From CALMKX01 sp036274895 (lineage in GTDB: Bacteria > Acidobacteriota > Thermoanaerobaculia > Multivoradales > SZUA-115): 64,000 bases of DNA. Below are positions 8,144-15,492 of this stretch, in pieces; within the stretch, counting starts at the first letter, position 1, and every line of letters begins with the position of its first letter. The DNA is taken from assembly GCA_036274895.1 (NCBI GenBank), contig DASUEU010000037.1, positions 248,001 through 312,000 on the forward strand, read 5' to 3'. Position numbers and translations under genes: made by a program. The notes beneath the pieces are model-generated. The model was given only the letters and a program-made list of their open reading frames with translations, was not told where the DNA came from and did not search any database.

Positions 8144-10205
8144 GGCTCTCCCGGTGGAAGCGCTCGTGCAGCTCGGCCACGAAGTTGCGGGTGCTGCCCC
8201 AGTAGACGTGGATGTCGGCGCCCTGGAAGTAGCCCTGGATGTAGTCGCGGGCGCGCTCGGCCTCGTCCCTCTCGGTCGCGTCGGGGTCCACCTGCACGGC
8301 CACCCGCAGGCGCAGGCCGTCCTCCGGCCGCAGGGCCGGGTGGCCCAGGAGCCCGCGCAGCAGCAGGTGGAGGGCCGGTTCGCCGAACTCGAAGCCCAGC
8401 AGGAGCAGGACCTTGTTGACCAGATCCTCGCGCACCCGCAGGGGCACCAGCTGCTCGATCTGGCGCCCGACCCGCACCAGGTAGTCGAAGGCGTCGTCCT
8501 CGGCCACGAGCAGGGAGGAGGGCTTGCGGGCGCTGCCGAAGAGGTGAAAGACCACGGGCCGAGCCACGGTGGGCTCGTCGGCGAAGTCGAGCTCCTCCTC
8601 CCCCAGGCGCTCGGTCTCCGGCTCGTACCATCGCACCCACCCTTCTTCGGCTGGGGGGCGGCCCAGGCCGGTCAGCGCCTGGGCCAGGAGGTTGTCCCAG
8701 TTGGTGGTCAGATAGAGGGGCAGGGGCAGGTCCGCCAGCAGATGGTGGATCTCGCCCTCGTCACCCCGGCGGACCCGCTCGGACCAGCCGCTCGCCGCGA
8801 TCAGCCCGCAGAGGTCGTGCTCCGCGCCCTCGCGACCCGAGAGCCGATAGCGGCGAGCGAAGTCCTCCGCCATGAACTTGAGCACGTCCTGCCGGGGCTG
8901 GACCCGCTCGCCCCCGTGCACCGTGGCGTGCTGGGCGATGCGCGAGAGAGGGTCCGAGTGGGCGAAGGGGTAGCCGTACTCGCTGGCGAGGCGGGGAGCC
9001 AGCTCGGCGCGGTCGGGGAGCAGCCCGGCCAGCACCCCGGGGCCGAGGATGGGCAGCGCGTCCTTGCGCCGGAGGGCCTTGACCAGCCGGCGCCAGAAGC
9101 CGTCCGCCTCCTTGCCCACCACCCGCCCCCGCGCCCCGAACAGACAGCCCCCCACCAGCCGCGAGAGCAGCACCGGCGGCCGGCTGGCCTGGTGGCCCGC
9201 CGCCATCAGGGCCGAGCGCGCCCGATTGGCGGCCCGATCGACCCGCCCATCCTCCACCAGGGCGCCGTAGAAAGCCCCGGTGAAGGCCCGGCTGGTGGGG
9301 ATGGTCACCTTCTCCGCGAAGGCCACCACCGCGGGCACGCCGGCCTCGATGGCCTGGCGGGCGAGGCTCGCGGAGGCCCCCGAGGGCTCCTCCACGGCGC
9401 TCTCACAGCTCGCCAGGAAGAGCAGGCGCAGGCCGCTGGCGGAGCGCTTCAGGCAAGCGGCGAGCTCCGTCCCGAGCACCCGTTGGCCCGAGCCGTCCTC
9501 CTTCTCGAGGTAGACCAGGGGCCCCAGCTCGGGCACCCGGCCATGGGCCACCAGGTGCAGCAGGTGGAAGCCGCCGGTGGCGAGCTGCTCCTCCAGCCGC
9601 GCGAGGGTGACCCGCCCATCGAGCCGCTCCACCACCAGCCGCTCCGGGCCGATCTCACCGGCGGCTGATGCGAGGACCTGCCACTCGGCCTCGGCATCGA
9701 GGGGGTGGAAGCCGAGCCGGTCACAGTCCGTGGGCGCGGCGATCGCCACCAGCATGCGCGCCGGCCGCTCGAAGACCGGGTGGCCGGGCGGGGAGGAGAG
9801 GCCGAGGTAGCGGGAGAAGGGGGTCTCTTCGCTGGCCGCCCAGGGGGCGCCCGGGTGCTCCGGCTCGGCCAGTAGCTCCCAGGGCAGGGCGTGCAGCTCG
9901 GGGGCCTCGGCGTCCAGCCGCAGGCGGATGCGGCGAAGCGGGGCCCGGCCCCCACTCTCGGCCTGGCCCCTCGCCTCGGCCCAGCCCCGGGCCAGCTCCT
10001 CGCTCGCCATCAGCCAGCGGTAGAGCGTGACCCCAGGGGCCTCCTCGTCCGGGGCGAGGAGGGGCGGCTCCGGGCCGAGCTGGCCCGGCCCGAAGTGCTG
10101 CAGCTGGTCGACAACGAGCTCGACCGTGTACCCCCCTGCCTGCGCCGCCTGGACGTGGATCTCGAGGTCGGCGGGCTCGCCACGACTGCCGTAGCCCTGG
10201 GCCAC
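8136..10205 (-). CDS. CHAT protease domain fused to SIR2-like domain
   Basis: The 689-residue cytoplasmic protein has two modules. Residues about 90-355 form a CHAT (caspase HetF-associated) domain: LHALPWELL, putative catalytic His in HLLHLVAHG (H221), catalytic Cys in LLFLASCES (C267), then AIEAGVPAVVAF. Residues about 380-685 resemble the SIR2_2 family: ALPILGPGV (383-391), PLYLTTNWDNLLAQAL (496-511), VVFHLFGSARKPSSLLVAEDDAFDYL region (551-576) and LLLGFEFGEP (601-610). SIR2 domains in bacterial defence proteins destroy NAD+. In this protein the canonical LHG is LFG, with the His two residues earlier, so NADase activity needs testing. The GTG start at 10205 follows the 47-codon gene by ten bases and has GAGGAG upstream. 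Confidence 0.85.
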   Translation of the reverse strand: MAQGYGSRGEPADLEIHVQAAQAGGYTVELVVDQLQHFGPGQLGPEPPLLAPDEEAPGVTLYRWLMASEELARGWAEARGQAESGGRAPLRRIRLRLDAEAPELHALPWELLAEPEHPGAPWAASEETPFSRYLGLSSPPGHPVFERPARMLVAIAAPTDCDRLGFHPLDAEAEWQVLASAAGEIGPERLVVERLDGRVTLARLEEQLATGGFHLLHLVAHGRVPELGPLVYLEKEDGSGQRVLGTELAACLKRSASGLRLLFLASCESAVEEPSGASASLARQAIEAGVPAVVAFAEKVTIPTSRAFTGAFYGALVEDGRVDRAANRARSALMAAGHQASRPPVLLSRLVGGCLFGARGRVVGKEADGFWRRLVKALRRKDALPILGPGVLAGLLPDRAELAPRLASEYGYPFAHSDPLSRIAQHATVHGGERVQPRQDVLKFMAEDFARRYRLSGREGAEHDLCGLIAASGWSERVRRGDEGEIHHLLADLPLPLYLTTNWDNLLAQALTGLGRPPAEEGWVRWYEPETERLGEEELDFADEPTVARPVVFHLFGSARKPSSLLVAEDDAFDYLVRVGRQIEQLVPLRVREDLVNKVLLLLGFEFGEPALHLLLRGLLGHPALRPEDGLRLRVAVQVDPDATERDEAERARDYIQGYFQGADIHVYWGSTRNFVAELHERFHRESHG

Positions 10206-10215
10206 CGAGGCTCCT

Positions 10216-10359
10216 CTAGTGCTGCGGCGGGGGTGGGTTGATCACCGGGTCACCGCCGCTCGCCAGGTTGCCCTGGTCCTGCTCGATGTCGAAGTCGGGA
10301 TCGTCCTCCGCCGTGGTGAGCGGGGGCGTGAGGTCGTCGGGATCGTAGGTACCTTTCAT
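10216..10359 (-). CDS. 47-residue acidic small protein between the two CHAT genes
   Basis: An ATG at 10359 opens a 47-codon frame ending with TAG at 10216. AGGAGG lies seven bases upstream of the start, inside the last codons of the CHAT-TPR gene, whose TGA is two bases from the ATG. This is the strongest Shine-Dalgarno in the operon. The product begins MKGTYDPDDLTPP, is rich in Asp/Glu, has no Cys, and ends in a Pro-rich GGDPVINPPPPQH. It has no signal peptide or TM helix and I recognise no family. Its position directly before the CHAT-SIR2 gene suggests a partner, inhibitor or cleavage substrate of a caspase-like domain. That is a guess from position only. Confidence 0.7.
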   Translation of the reverse strand: MKGTYDPDDLTPPLTTAEDDPDFDIEQDQGNLASGGDPVINPPPPQH

Positions 10360-10361
10360 GG

Positions 10362-13300
10362 TCATCTCCTCCTTGCTCCGGTAGATGCGACTCGCTCGGC
10401 TTTGGTTAGGGCGACCGGAGCGTCGGCGACCCCGACCAGAACGAAGCCGGCCCAGAAGGCCGGGGCCGGAGACCCGGGCTCGGCGGCGAGGGCAGCCTGG
10501 GCGCGGGCCAGGGCCGCGGCGGGGGCGGCGCCGCCGGCCAGCTGGTCATAGAAGCGGCTCATCAGCTCGGCGGTGGCGCGGTCCTCCACCTCCCACAGGG
10601 CCACCAGCACCGCCCGCGCCCCGGCGGCCAGGAAGGCCCGGGCCAGGCCGAGGGTGCCCTCCCCCCGCGCCTGCCGCCCGCGCGCCGTGCGGCAGGCCGA
10701 GAGCACCACCAGGTCGGCCGCCAGGGGGCGGTGGCGGATCTCCGCCGCGGTCCAGAAGCCAGGCTCGGCACTGCCCGGCCCCGCGGCGAGGAAGATCCCC
10801 GAGAGGTCGGGCAGCTCCTCGTCCACCAGGGCGTGGGTGGCGAAGTGCAGCACCCGGTAGCGCTCGAGGGGAGCGCCGCGCAGGCGAGCGAGGCTGGCAT
10901 CCTCCCCGAGGGCGAAGAGGCCCTCCCCCGCCGGCAGGCGGGCGGCGACGGAGGCGGCCTCGGCGCGCGAGAAGGGCAGCGGCGGCAGGCGCTCGGCAGA
11001 GTCGAAGGGCGGATCCGCGAAGAGAGCCAAGGTGCGGCCGGGGGCCCTGCCTTCCCGGCCTGGCCGAGCCCGGGCGAGGAAGGAGGCGGAGGGCACGAGG
11101 ACGGGCTCGGCCAGGGCGGCCAGGGGGCGGGAGGCCCCCGCCGCCACCACGCCGAGGGCGCCGAAGGGCAGGGCGGCGAGGGGGCCGTCGGGCACCACGA
11201 AGAGGCGCTGGCCGGGCAGGCGCGCGGCCACCGGGCCGAGCAGCAGGCCGCCCAGCTCGTCGAGGGCGGCCGCCGCCGCGCGCCGGGCCGAGAGGCGATG
11301 GCTGGCCGGCAGCAGATGGAGGGCCCGGGCCACCGCCGGCTCCAGCTCGCTGCGGGCGGCGAGGGAAAAGGTCTCGAGCCGGTCATGAGAGAGCACCCAC
11401 AGCGTGCTCCTCGGCTCCCCCAGGCGGTAGACCAGCAGCAGCTCTCCCCGGGCCAGACCCCGGCGCTGGAGCTCGGCGATCGAGAGGGGGAGCAGCGGGG
11501 CTCGGGGGCCGCGGCGCCGCGCGGCCAGGCGGTCCAGCTCGGCCAGGCGCGCGGCCAGCTCGGCCCGCAGGGCAGGCTGCCCCGCTCCGGCGGCCTCCGC
11601 GGCGAGGGCGCGGCGGCGGGCGGCGAGCCCCCCGAGCTGGGCGAGGGCGCGGGCGGCCTCCTCGTCTCGGGGCGCTGCAGCCGCCTCGGCCCTCTCCTCG
11701 GCGAGGCCGCGGGCGCGGGTGCGCTCGTGCATCTCGAAGGCGCGCTGGTCGAAGCCCTGCCCCGGCCGGGCGCGCGCCAGCTCCAGCAGAACCTCGACGG
11801 CGAGGTCGTGAGCCTCGAGCCGGTCCGCGAACAGGGAGACCCGCGCCGCCGGCCCTCGCGGCGCGGCGCGCAGGGCCTCGACGCGCGCCACCGCCTCCTC
11901 GGCTGCCGTGAGGGCCGCCGGCAGATCGCCCAGCGCCCGGCGGCAGCGGCCGACGCCGATCAGGGCCGCGGCCTCGCCGGCCGGGTCCCCTACGGCGGCG
12001 AAGGTGCTGCGGGCGACGAGGTAGGCGGTCTCGGCTCGGGCCGGCTCGCCCGCGGCCAGATCGACCCCGGCGCCGTTCACCATCGCCACGGCCTCGCCGC
12101 GACGGTCGCCCAGGGCGGCGAAGCGGCGCTCGGCCTCCCGGTAGGCGCGGCGGGCCGCGGCCGGGTCCCCACCGGCCTGCTCGGCGAGGCCCAGGTTGTG
12201 GCGGATCACCGCCTCCTCCCGCTCATCGCCGCTGGCCCGTGCCCGCGCCAGGGCGCGGGCGAAGGCGGCCCGCCCCGCCGGCCTCCGGCCCAGGCGCAGC
12301 TCGGCGGCGCCCAGGCCGGCCAGGGCGATCGCCTCCTGGCGAGTCTCGCCCAGCTGGCGGGCCCGGCTGGCGGCATGGGCCAGGGCGTCCGCCGCCTCCT
12401 CGGGCTGGCCGAGGGAGAGGGCCAGCCGGCCGAGGTCGGCCAGGGCGGCGGCTTCGAGGCCGCCGTCGCGGCCCGCTCGGGCACTGAGGAGGGCGCCTTC
12501 GAAGGCGACGTGGGCCTGCTCGAGCCAGCCCCGCTGGCGGTAGAGGAGGCCGAGGTTGCGCTCCGTGCGGCTGGCCGGCACGGCTTCCCCGAGGCGGCGG
12601 TAGAGGGCGAGGGCCTCGGCGTAGGCGCGGGTGGCGGCGTCGAGGTCCCCCGAGCGCAGCAGGGCGTTGCCCAGGTTGTTCTGCGCCCGGGCCAGCTCGG
12701 AGCGCCGGCCGGCTGCGGCGAGCCGGGGCACGGCGGCGGCGAAGGCCTCTCCCGCTTCGGCCTCGCGGCCCTGGAGGGCGAGGAGCTTGCCCAGGCTGAC
12801 CAGGGCATCGGCCTCGCGGTCTCGGGCCCCGAGCTCGCGGTAGAGGTCGAGGGCGGCGCGGGCCTGCTCCAGGGCCTGGGGGAGGTCCCCGGGGCGCCCT
12901 CGCTGCCGGGCGCTCTCGGCCTCGGCGAGGTGGGCCTCGGCCCGGGCGAGGCGGCGGTCCCCCTCCAAGGCCGGGCGGAAAGCCACCACCTCCAGCCGGA
13001 ACCGCCCCCCTGGCTCGGGGAGCTCGGCGCCGCCAGCCTCCAGGGTCGCCAGCTCCACGGTGTGGGCGCCGGCAGCCTCCACCAGGAAGGCCAGGCGCTC
13101 CGCACCCCTGGCGCCGGACGGGCTGTCCACCTGGAGCCGGAGGGTGCCGTCCGGGCCGAGCAGCCGCGCCACCAGGTCGACGCCGAGCTGCTCGACGCGA
13201 AGGTCGACGAAATGGCCGGCGGGGGGGTCGAGGACGAAACGGCGAGTCTCACCGGCCCCGAGCTTGCCCTCGAAGGGTGGAGCGGAGGGGTCGAGGACGG

Positions 13301-13658
13301 CGAGGGTCTCGGCCTCTGCCGGCCGGTCGGTGATCGGGGGAGCGGTCGCGGCCGGGGGTGGCTGGCAGGCGAGGAGGACGAGCAAGGTCAATGCGACCCC
13401 GCACCGAAGAGGGCGGCCACGGGGGGCCGCCCCTACGCCCCCGCTGTCATCCCGAGCGCAGGGCCGAAGGCCCGGAGCCGAGGGATCTCCCGGGGTGGGG
13501 GCGCGTCGCGCAGCGACGGATCGACGGTAGCCGGGGGGTTCAGCCCCCGGCGGGGGCTGGGGAAGGCCCCTCGGCTTCGCTCGGGGCGACGTCCGGGCCG
13601 TAGGGGCAGGCCCCCGTGCCTGCCCTCCCCGGTCAGGGTGCACGGCCGCCACTCTCAC
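10362..13658 (-). CDS. TPR-CHAT protein with putative lipoprotein signal; start uncertain
   Basis: The frame encodes up to 1,098 residues. Numbered from the GTG at 13658, residues 87-98 (CGVALTLLVLLAC) look like a lipoprotein signal with lipobox LLAC. A prepeptidase C-terminal-like beta domain follows (about 110-210, FEGKLGAGETRRFVLDPPAG onward), then about ten TPR repeats (215-600), a helical linker and a CHAT domain. The putative catalytic His is H942 (LHFATHA) and Cys is C989 (LVVLSACRTA), followed by GLARAFLAAGARAVLVALW. Export would make it a periplasmic, membrane-tethered protease. The start is problematic: residues 12-85 are translated from repeat block 2. The only usable starts are GTG 13658/13652 (coupled to the anti-sigma gene, AGGAAGG six bases from 13652) or TTG 13391, which leaves almost no signal n-region. 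Confidence 0.85.
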   Translation of the reverse strand: MRVAAVHPDRGGQARGPAPTARTSPRAKPRGLPQPPPGAEPPGYRRSVAARRAPTPGDPSAPGLRPCARDDSGGVGAAPRGRPLRCGVALTLLVLLACQPPPAATAPPITDRPAEAETLAVLDPSAPPFEGKLGAGETRRFVLDPPAGHFVDLRVEQLGVDLVARLLGPDGTLRLQVDSPSGARGAERLAFLVEAAGAHTVELATLEAGGAELPEPGGRFRLEVVAFRPALEGDRRLARAEAHLAEAESARQRGRPGDLPQALEQARAALDLYRELGARDREADALVSLGKLLALQGREAEAGEAFAAAVPRLAAAGRRSELARAQNNLGNALLRSGDLDAATRAYAEALALYRRLGEAVPASRTERNLGLLYRQRGWLEQAHVAFEGALLSARAGRDGGLEAAALADLGRLALSLGQPEEAADALAHAASRARQLGETRQEAIALAGLGAAELRLGRRPAGRAAFARALARARASGDEREEAVIRHNLGLAEQAGGDPAAARRAYREAERRFAALGDRRGEAVAMVNGAGVDLAAGEPARAETAYLVARSTFAAVGDPAGEAAALIGVGRCRRALGDLPAALTAAEEAVARVEALRAAPRGPAARVSLFADRLEAHDLAVEVLLELARARPGQGFDQRAFEMHERTRARGLAEERAEAAAAPRDEEAARALAQLGGLAARRRALAAEAAGAGQPALRAELAARLAELDRLAARRRGPRAPLLPLSIAELQRRGLARGELLLVYRLGEPRSTLWVLSHDRLETFSLAARSELEPAVARALHLLPASHRLSARRAAAAALDELGGLLLGPVAARLPGQRLFVVPDGPLAALPFGALGVVAAGASRPLAALAEPVLVPSASFLARARPGREGRAPGRTLALFADPPFDSAERLPPLPFSRAEAASVAARLPAGEGLFALGEDASLARLRGAPLERYRVLHFATHALVDEELPDLSGIFLAAGPGSAEPGFWTAAEIRHRPLAADLVVLSACRTARGRQARGEGTLGLARAFLAAGARAVLVALWEVEDRATAELMSRFYDQLAGGAAPAAALARAQAALAAEPGSPAPAFWAGFVLVGVADAPVALTKAERVASTGARRR
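13393..13632. repeat. Intergenic repeat block 2, overlapping the 5' end of the TPR-CHAT frame
   Basis: Between the anti-sigma stop and the lipoprotein signal the sequence consists of the same modules as block 1. A GTAGGGGC-type palindrome sits at 13411-13436 and another at 13600-13625. CCCGAGC...CGAGGGATC-type segments lie at about 13443-13492 and 13563-13598. A GCGCAGCGACGGATCGACG segment carries a hairpin at 13530-13551 (8-bp stem). The block is open in the TPR-CHAT frame, so it would be translated if that gene starts at 13652 or 13658. Confidence 0.75.
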
Positions 13659-14481
13659 CCTTCCTCACCAGCCGGAACGCCTCCTCCTCGAGCATCTCCT
13701 CCCCTCCGGCCCCCCGGCCCCACAGGCGGAGCCGGTACTCGCCGTCGGCCAGGCGCCTCGCCGCGAGGGTGAGGGTGAAGGAGCCGTAGGCGTCCGGCCG
13801 GGCCTCTGTGCCCGAGAAGAGGCCCCTCCCCGCGGCGTCCACCAGCTCCAGGCGCCAGCCCTCGCGGGGGTCGAGGCGGGGCACGGCGAGCAGCAGGGTG
13901 AACCGCTCCTGGCCCGGCTCGAGCTCGAGGGTGGGCGGCTCCTCGCCCTCCGCGCGCAGGGTGCCGGCCAGCAGGTCGAAGACCGGGGCGTTCACTTGCG
14001 GTCTGCTCAGCTCCTCGACGGCCCGTCGCTCCCGGAGCAACCAGCCCCCCAGCCCCACCACCGCCACCAGCAAGCTCGCGGCGAGGCTGCCCACCCAGGG
14101 GGCCGGCCGGCGCCGCACGGACGTGGACGCCGGCGGCCCGGAGGGCGCCTCGGGCGGGCGAGGCTTCAGGATCCCGGGCCGGGCCACGGGCTCGACCAAC
14201 CCCTCGTCGGCCAGCCGGCCCCGCAGCCCTCGCCAGGCCAGGGCCACCTCCCGCTCGGAGGGCGGCTCCTCCCCCACCTCGGCGAGGTCGAGGGTGGCGG
14301 CGGCGCACTCGGGGCAGACGGTCAGGTGCTCCTCCACCTCGGCCAGCCGCGCGGCGGGCAGGGCGCCGTCCAGAAAGGCCACCAGCTCCGCCGGCTCCGG
14401 GTGCTCCGCCAGGCGCTCGCGGGCCTGCTTCGCCACACGGGCCACGGCGGCCTCGAGCTCGGGGTCGTCGTCCGGGATCAC
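13633..14481 (-). CDS. Zinc-finger transmembrane anti-sigma factor
   Basis: The 282-residue protein has a cytoplasmic zf-HC2-type anti-sigma domain: HPEPAELVAFLDGALP, then EEHLTVCPECAA with the HxxxCxxC metal site (about 40-75). A proline-rich linker follows, then one TM helix (about 135-155, VGSLAASLLVAVVGLGGWLL) and an extracytoplasmic beta-rich domain. It should sequester the ECF sigma factor encoded immediately upstream until an envelope signal releases it. The GTG at 14481 overlaps the sigma stop as GTGA, with GGAGG seven bases upstream. That favours this start over in-frame extensions to 14640, which would be antisense-like composition within the sigma gene. Confidence 0.88.
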   Translation of the reverse strand: MIPDDDPELEAAVARVAKQARERLAEHPEPAELVAFLDGALPAARLAEVEEHLTVCPECAAATLDLAEVGEEPPSEREVALAWRGLRGRLADEGLVEPVARPGILKPRPPEAPSGPPASTSVRRRPAPWVGSLAASLLVAVVGLGGWLLRERRAVEELSRPQVNAPVFDLLAGTLRAEGEEPPTLELEPGQERFTLLLAVPRLDPREGWRLELVDAAGRGLFSGTEARPDAYGSFTLTLAARRLADGEYRLRLWGRGAGGEEMLEEEAFRLVRKGESGGRAP

Positions 14482-15110
14482 GAGCTGCCCTCCGCCGGCC
14501 GCCCGGCCGGGCCTGCCAGCCGCCCGGCCAGCCTTTGCCGGGCCTGGAAGAGATGGGCCTTGACCGTTTCCACCGAGATCCTCAACAGCACGGCGATCTC
14601 CCGATACTTCAGGTCCTGGTCGATGCGCAGCAGCAGGCACTTCCTCATCTGCGCCGGCAGCTCCTCGATCGCGGCGGCGAGCAGCCGGGTCCGCTCACGG
14701 TCGAGCGTCGTCTCGTCCGGCAGCCGTTCCGCGCTCGCCAGCTCCACCCCCCGTGGCTGTCCCTCTTCGGCCTCGGCGGAGCCCTCGGCGAGCGGCACCT
14801 CCTGGCCGGAGCGCTTCTCGGCTCCCCGTCGCCGCAGCATCTCGCGGTGGGCGTTGGCGGCGACGGCGAAGAGCCAGGTGTCGAACCGCGCTTCGGCACG
14901 GAACGAGCCGATGCCCTTGTAGATGTCGAGGAAGGTCTCCTGGGTTAGATCGAGGCAATCTTCGGGCGCCACGCCCCGGCGCGAGAAGAAGTGCACCACC
15001 GGAGCGTAGTAGAGCTCGAAGAGCCGCCGCATCTCGAGCTCGCCACCGCGAGCTTCGCGGAGGGCCTGGACGAGTTGCTGCGCGAGCCGGGCACGGACGG
15101 TGGGGTCCAA
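14478..15110 (-). CDS. ECF-type RNA polymerase sigma factor
   Basis: The 210-residue protein carries sigma-70 region 2 (about 30-95: LFELYYAPVVHFF, DLTQETFLDIYKGIGSFR, FDTWLFAVAANAHREMLRRR) and region 4 (about 145-195: AIEELPAQMRKCLLLRID, LKYREIAVLLRISVETVKAHLFQARQRL with the helix-turn-helix). It lacks region 3 and region 1, as expected for an ECF factor. The start codon is TTG at 15110 with GGGAGG nine bases upstream. As first gene of the operon it probably drives its own transcription and that of the CHAT/SIR2/STAND genes. I could not identify a convincing ECF -35/-10 pair upstream. Confidence 0.92.
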   Translation of the reverse strand: MDPTVRARLAQQLVQALREARGGELEMRRLFELYYAPVVHFFSRRGVAPEDCLDLTQETFLDIYKGIGSFRAEARFDTWLFAVAANAHREMLRRRGAEKRSGQEVPLAEGSAEAEEGQPRGVELASAERLPDETTLDRERTRLLAAAIEELPAQMRKCLLLRIDQDLKYREIAVLLRISVETVKAHLFQARQRLAGRLAGPAGRPAEGSS

Positions 15111-15156
15111 CCGTGCGACCTCCCTGGCGAAAAGACGTTCTGAGAGCTGTGGGGCA

Positions 15157-15165
15157 ACTCTAGCA
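15157..15165 (-). promoter_or_regulatory. Extended -10-like element upstream of the ECF sigma gene
   Basis: On the minus strand TGCTAGAGT forms an extended -10 (TGn-TAGAGT) about 47 bases before the TTG start. No good -35 hexamer accompanies it. It could supply basal housekeeping-sigma transcription of the operon. Confidence 0.3.
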
Positions 15166-15234
15166 AACCAGGAAGGCGAATTTTCTCTCTCGTTGCCACG
15201 CTCCGTGCGGGAACCAGGATCCGCTGATCGCCCG

Positions 15235-15482
15235 AAGCTCCGGGGGCTGAACCCCCCCGGCTACCGTCGATGCGTCGCTGCGCGACGCCCCCCGCCCCGG
15301 GAGATCCCTCGGCTCCGGGCCTTCGGCCCTTCGCTCGGGATGACACGGGTGGGTCTTGCCTCAAACGGTCCCGATGTCATCCCGACCGGAGCCGGAGGAG
15401 CGCAGCGACGAAGGCGCAGCGGAGGGATCCCCCCGTGGCGCAGCCACGGTGCGACGGTAGCCGGGGGTTTCAGCCCCCGGTG
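15235..15482. repeat. Intergenic repeat block 3
   Basis: The 382-base gap between the ECF sigma start and the first VWFA gene contains no supported gene. It holds an inverted copy of module B (hairpin near 15241-15261, followed by CTACCGTCGATGCGTCGC), an inverted module C (15299-15349), a further C copy (15373-15412) and a direct B copy. The last ends in hairpin 15461-15480 (CCGGGGG/CCCCCGG, six-base loop). That hairpin lies about 12 bases after the stop of the VWFA gene at 15493 and may serve as its terminator. Confidence 0.7.
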
Positions 15483-15492
15483 CTTCGGTTGA

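Noticed and set aside
10731..13772. Plus-strand open frame of 1,013 codons opposite the TPR-CHAT gene
   Set aside because: It is a GC-driven shadow frame: composition is Gly/Ala/Arg/Gln-rich with no domain, and the minus strand carries a complete TPR-CHAT protein.
4300..15110. CHAT operon as a type III CRISPR accessory system (CHAT protease with sigma factor)
   Set aside because: No Cas effector, ring nuclease or CRISPR array in the window, so a CRISPR link is unsupported although CHAT-plus-sigma logic is similar.
607..15492. Repeat blocks considered as CRISPR arrays
   Set aside because: Modules differ in order, orientation and spacing, and there are no regular spacers or cas genes.
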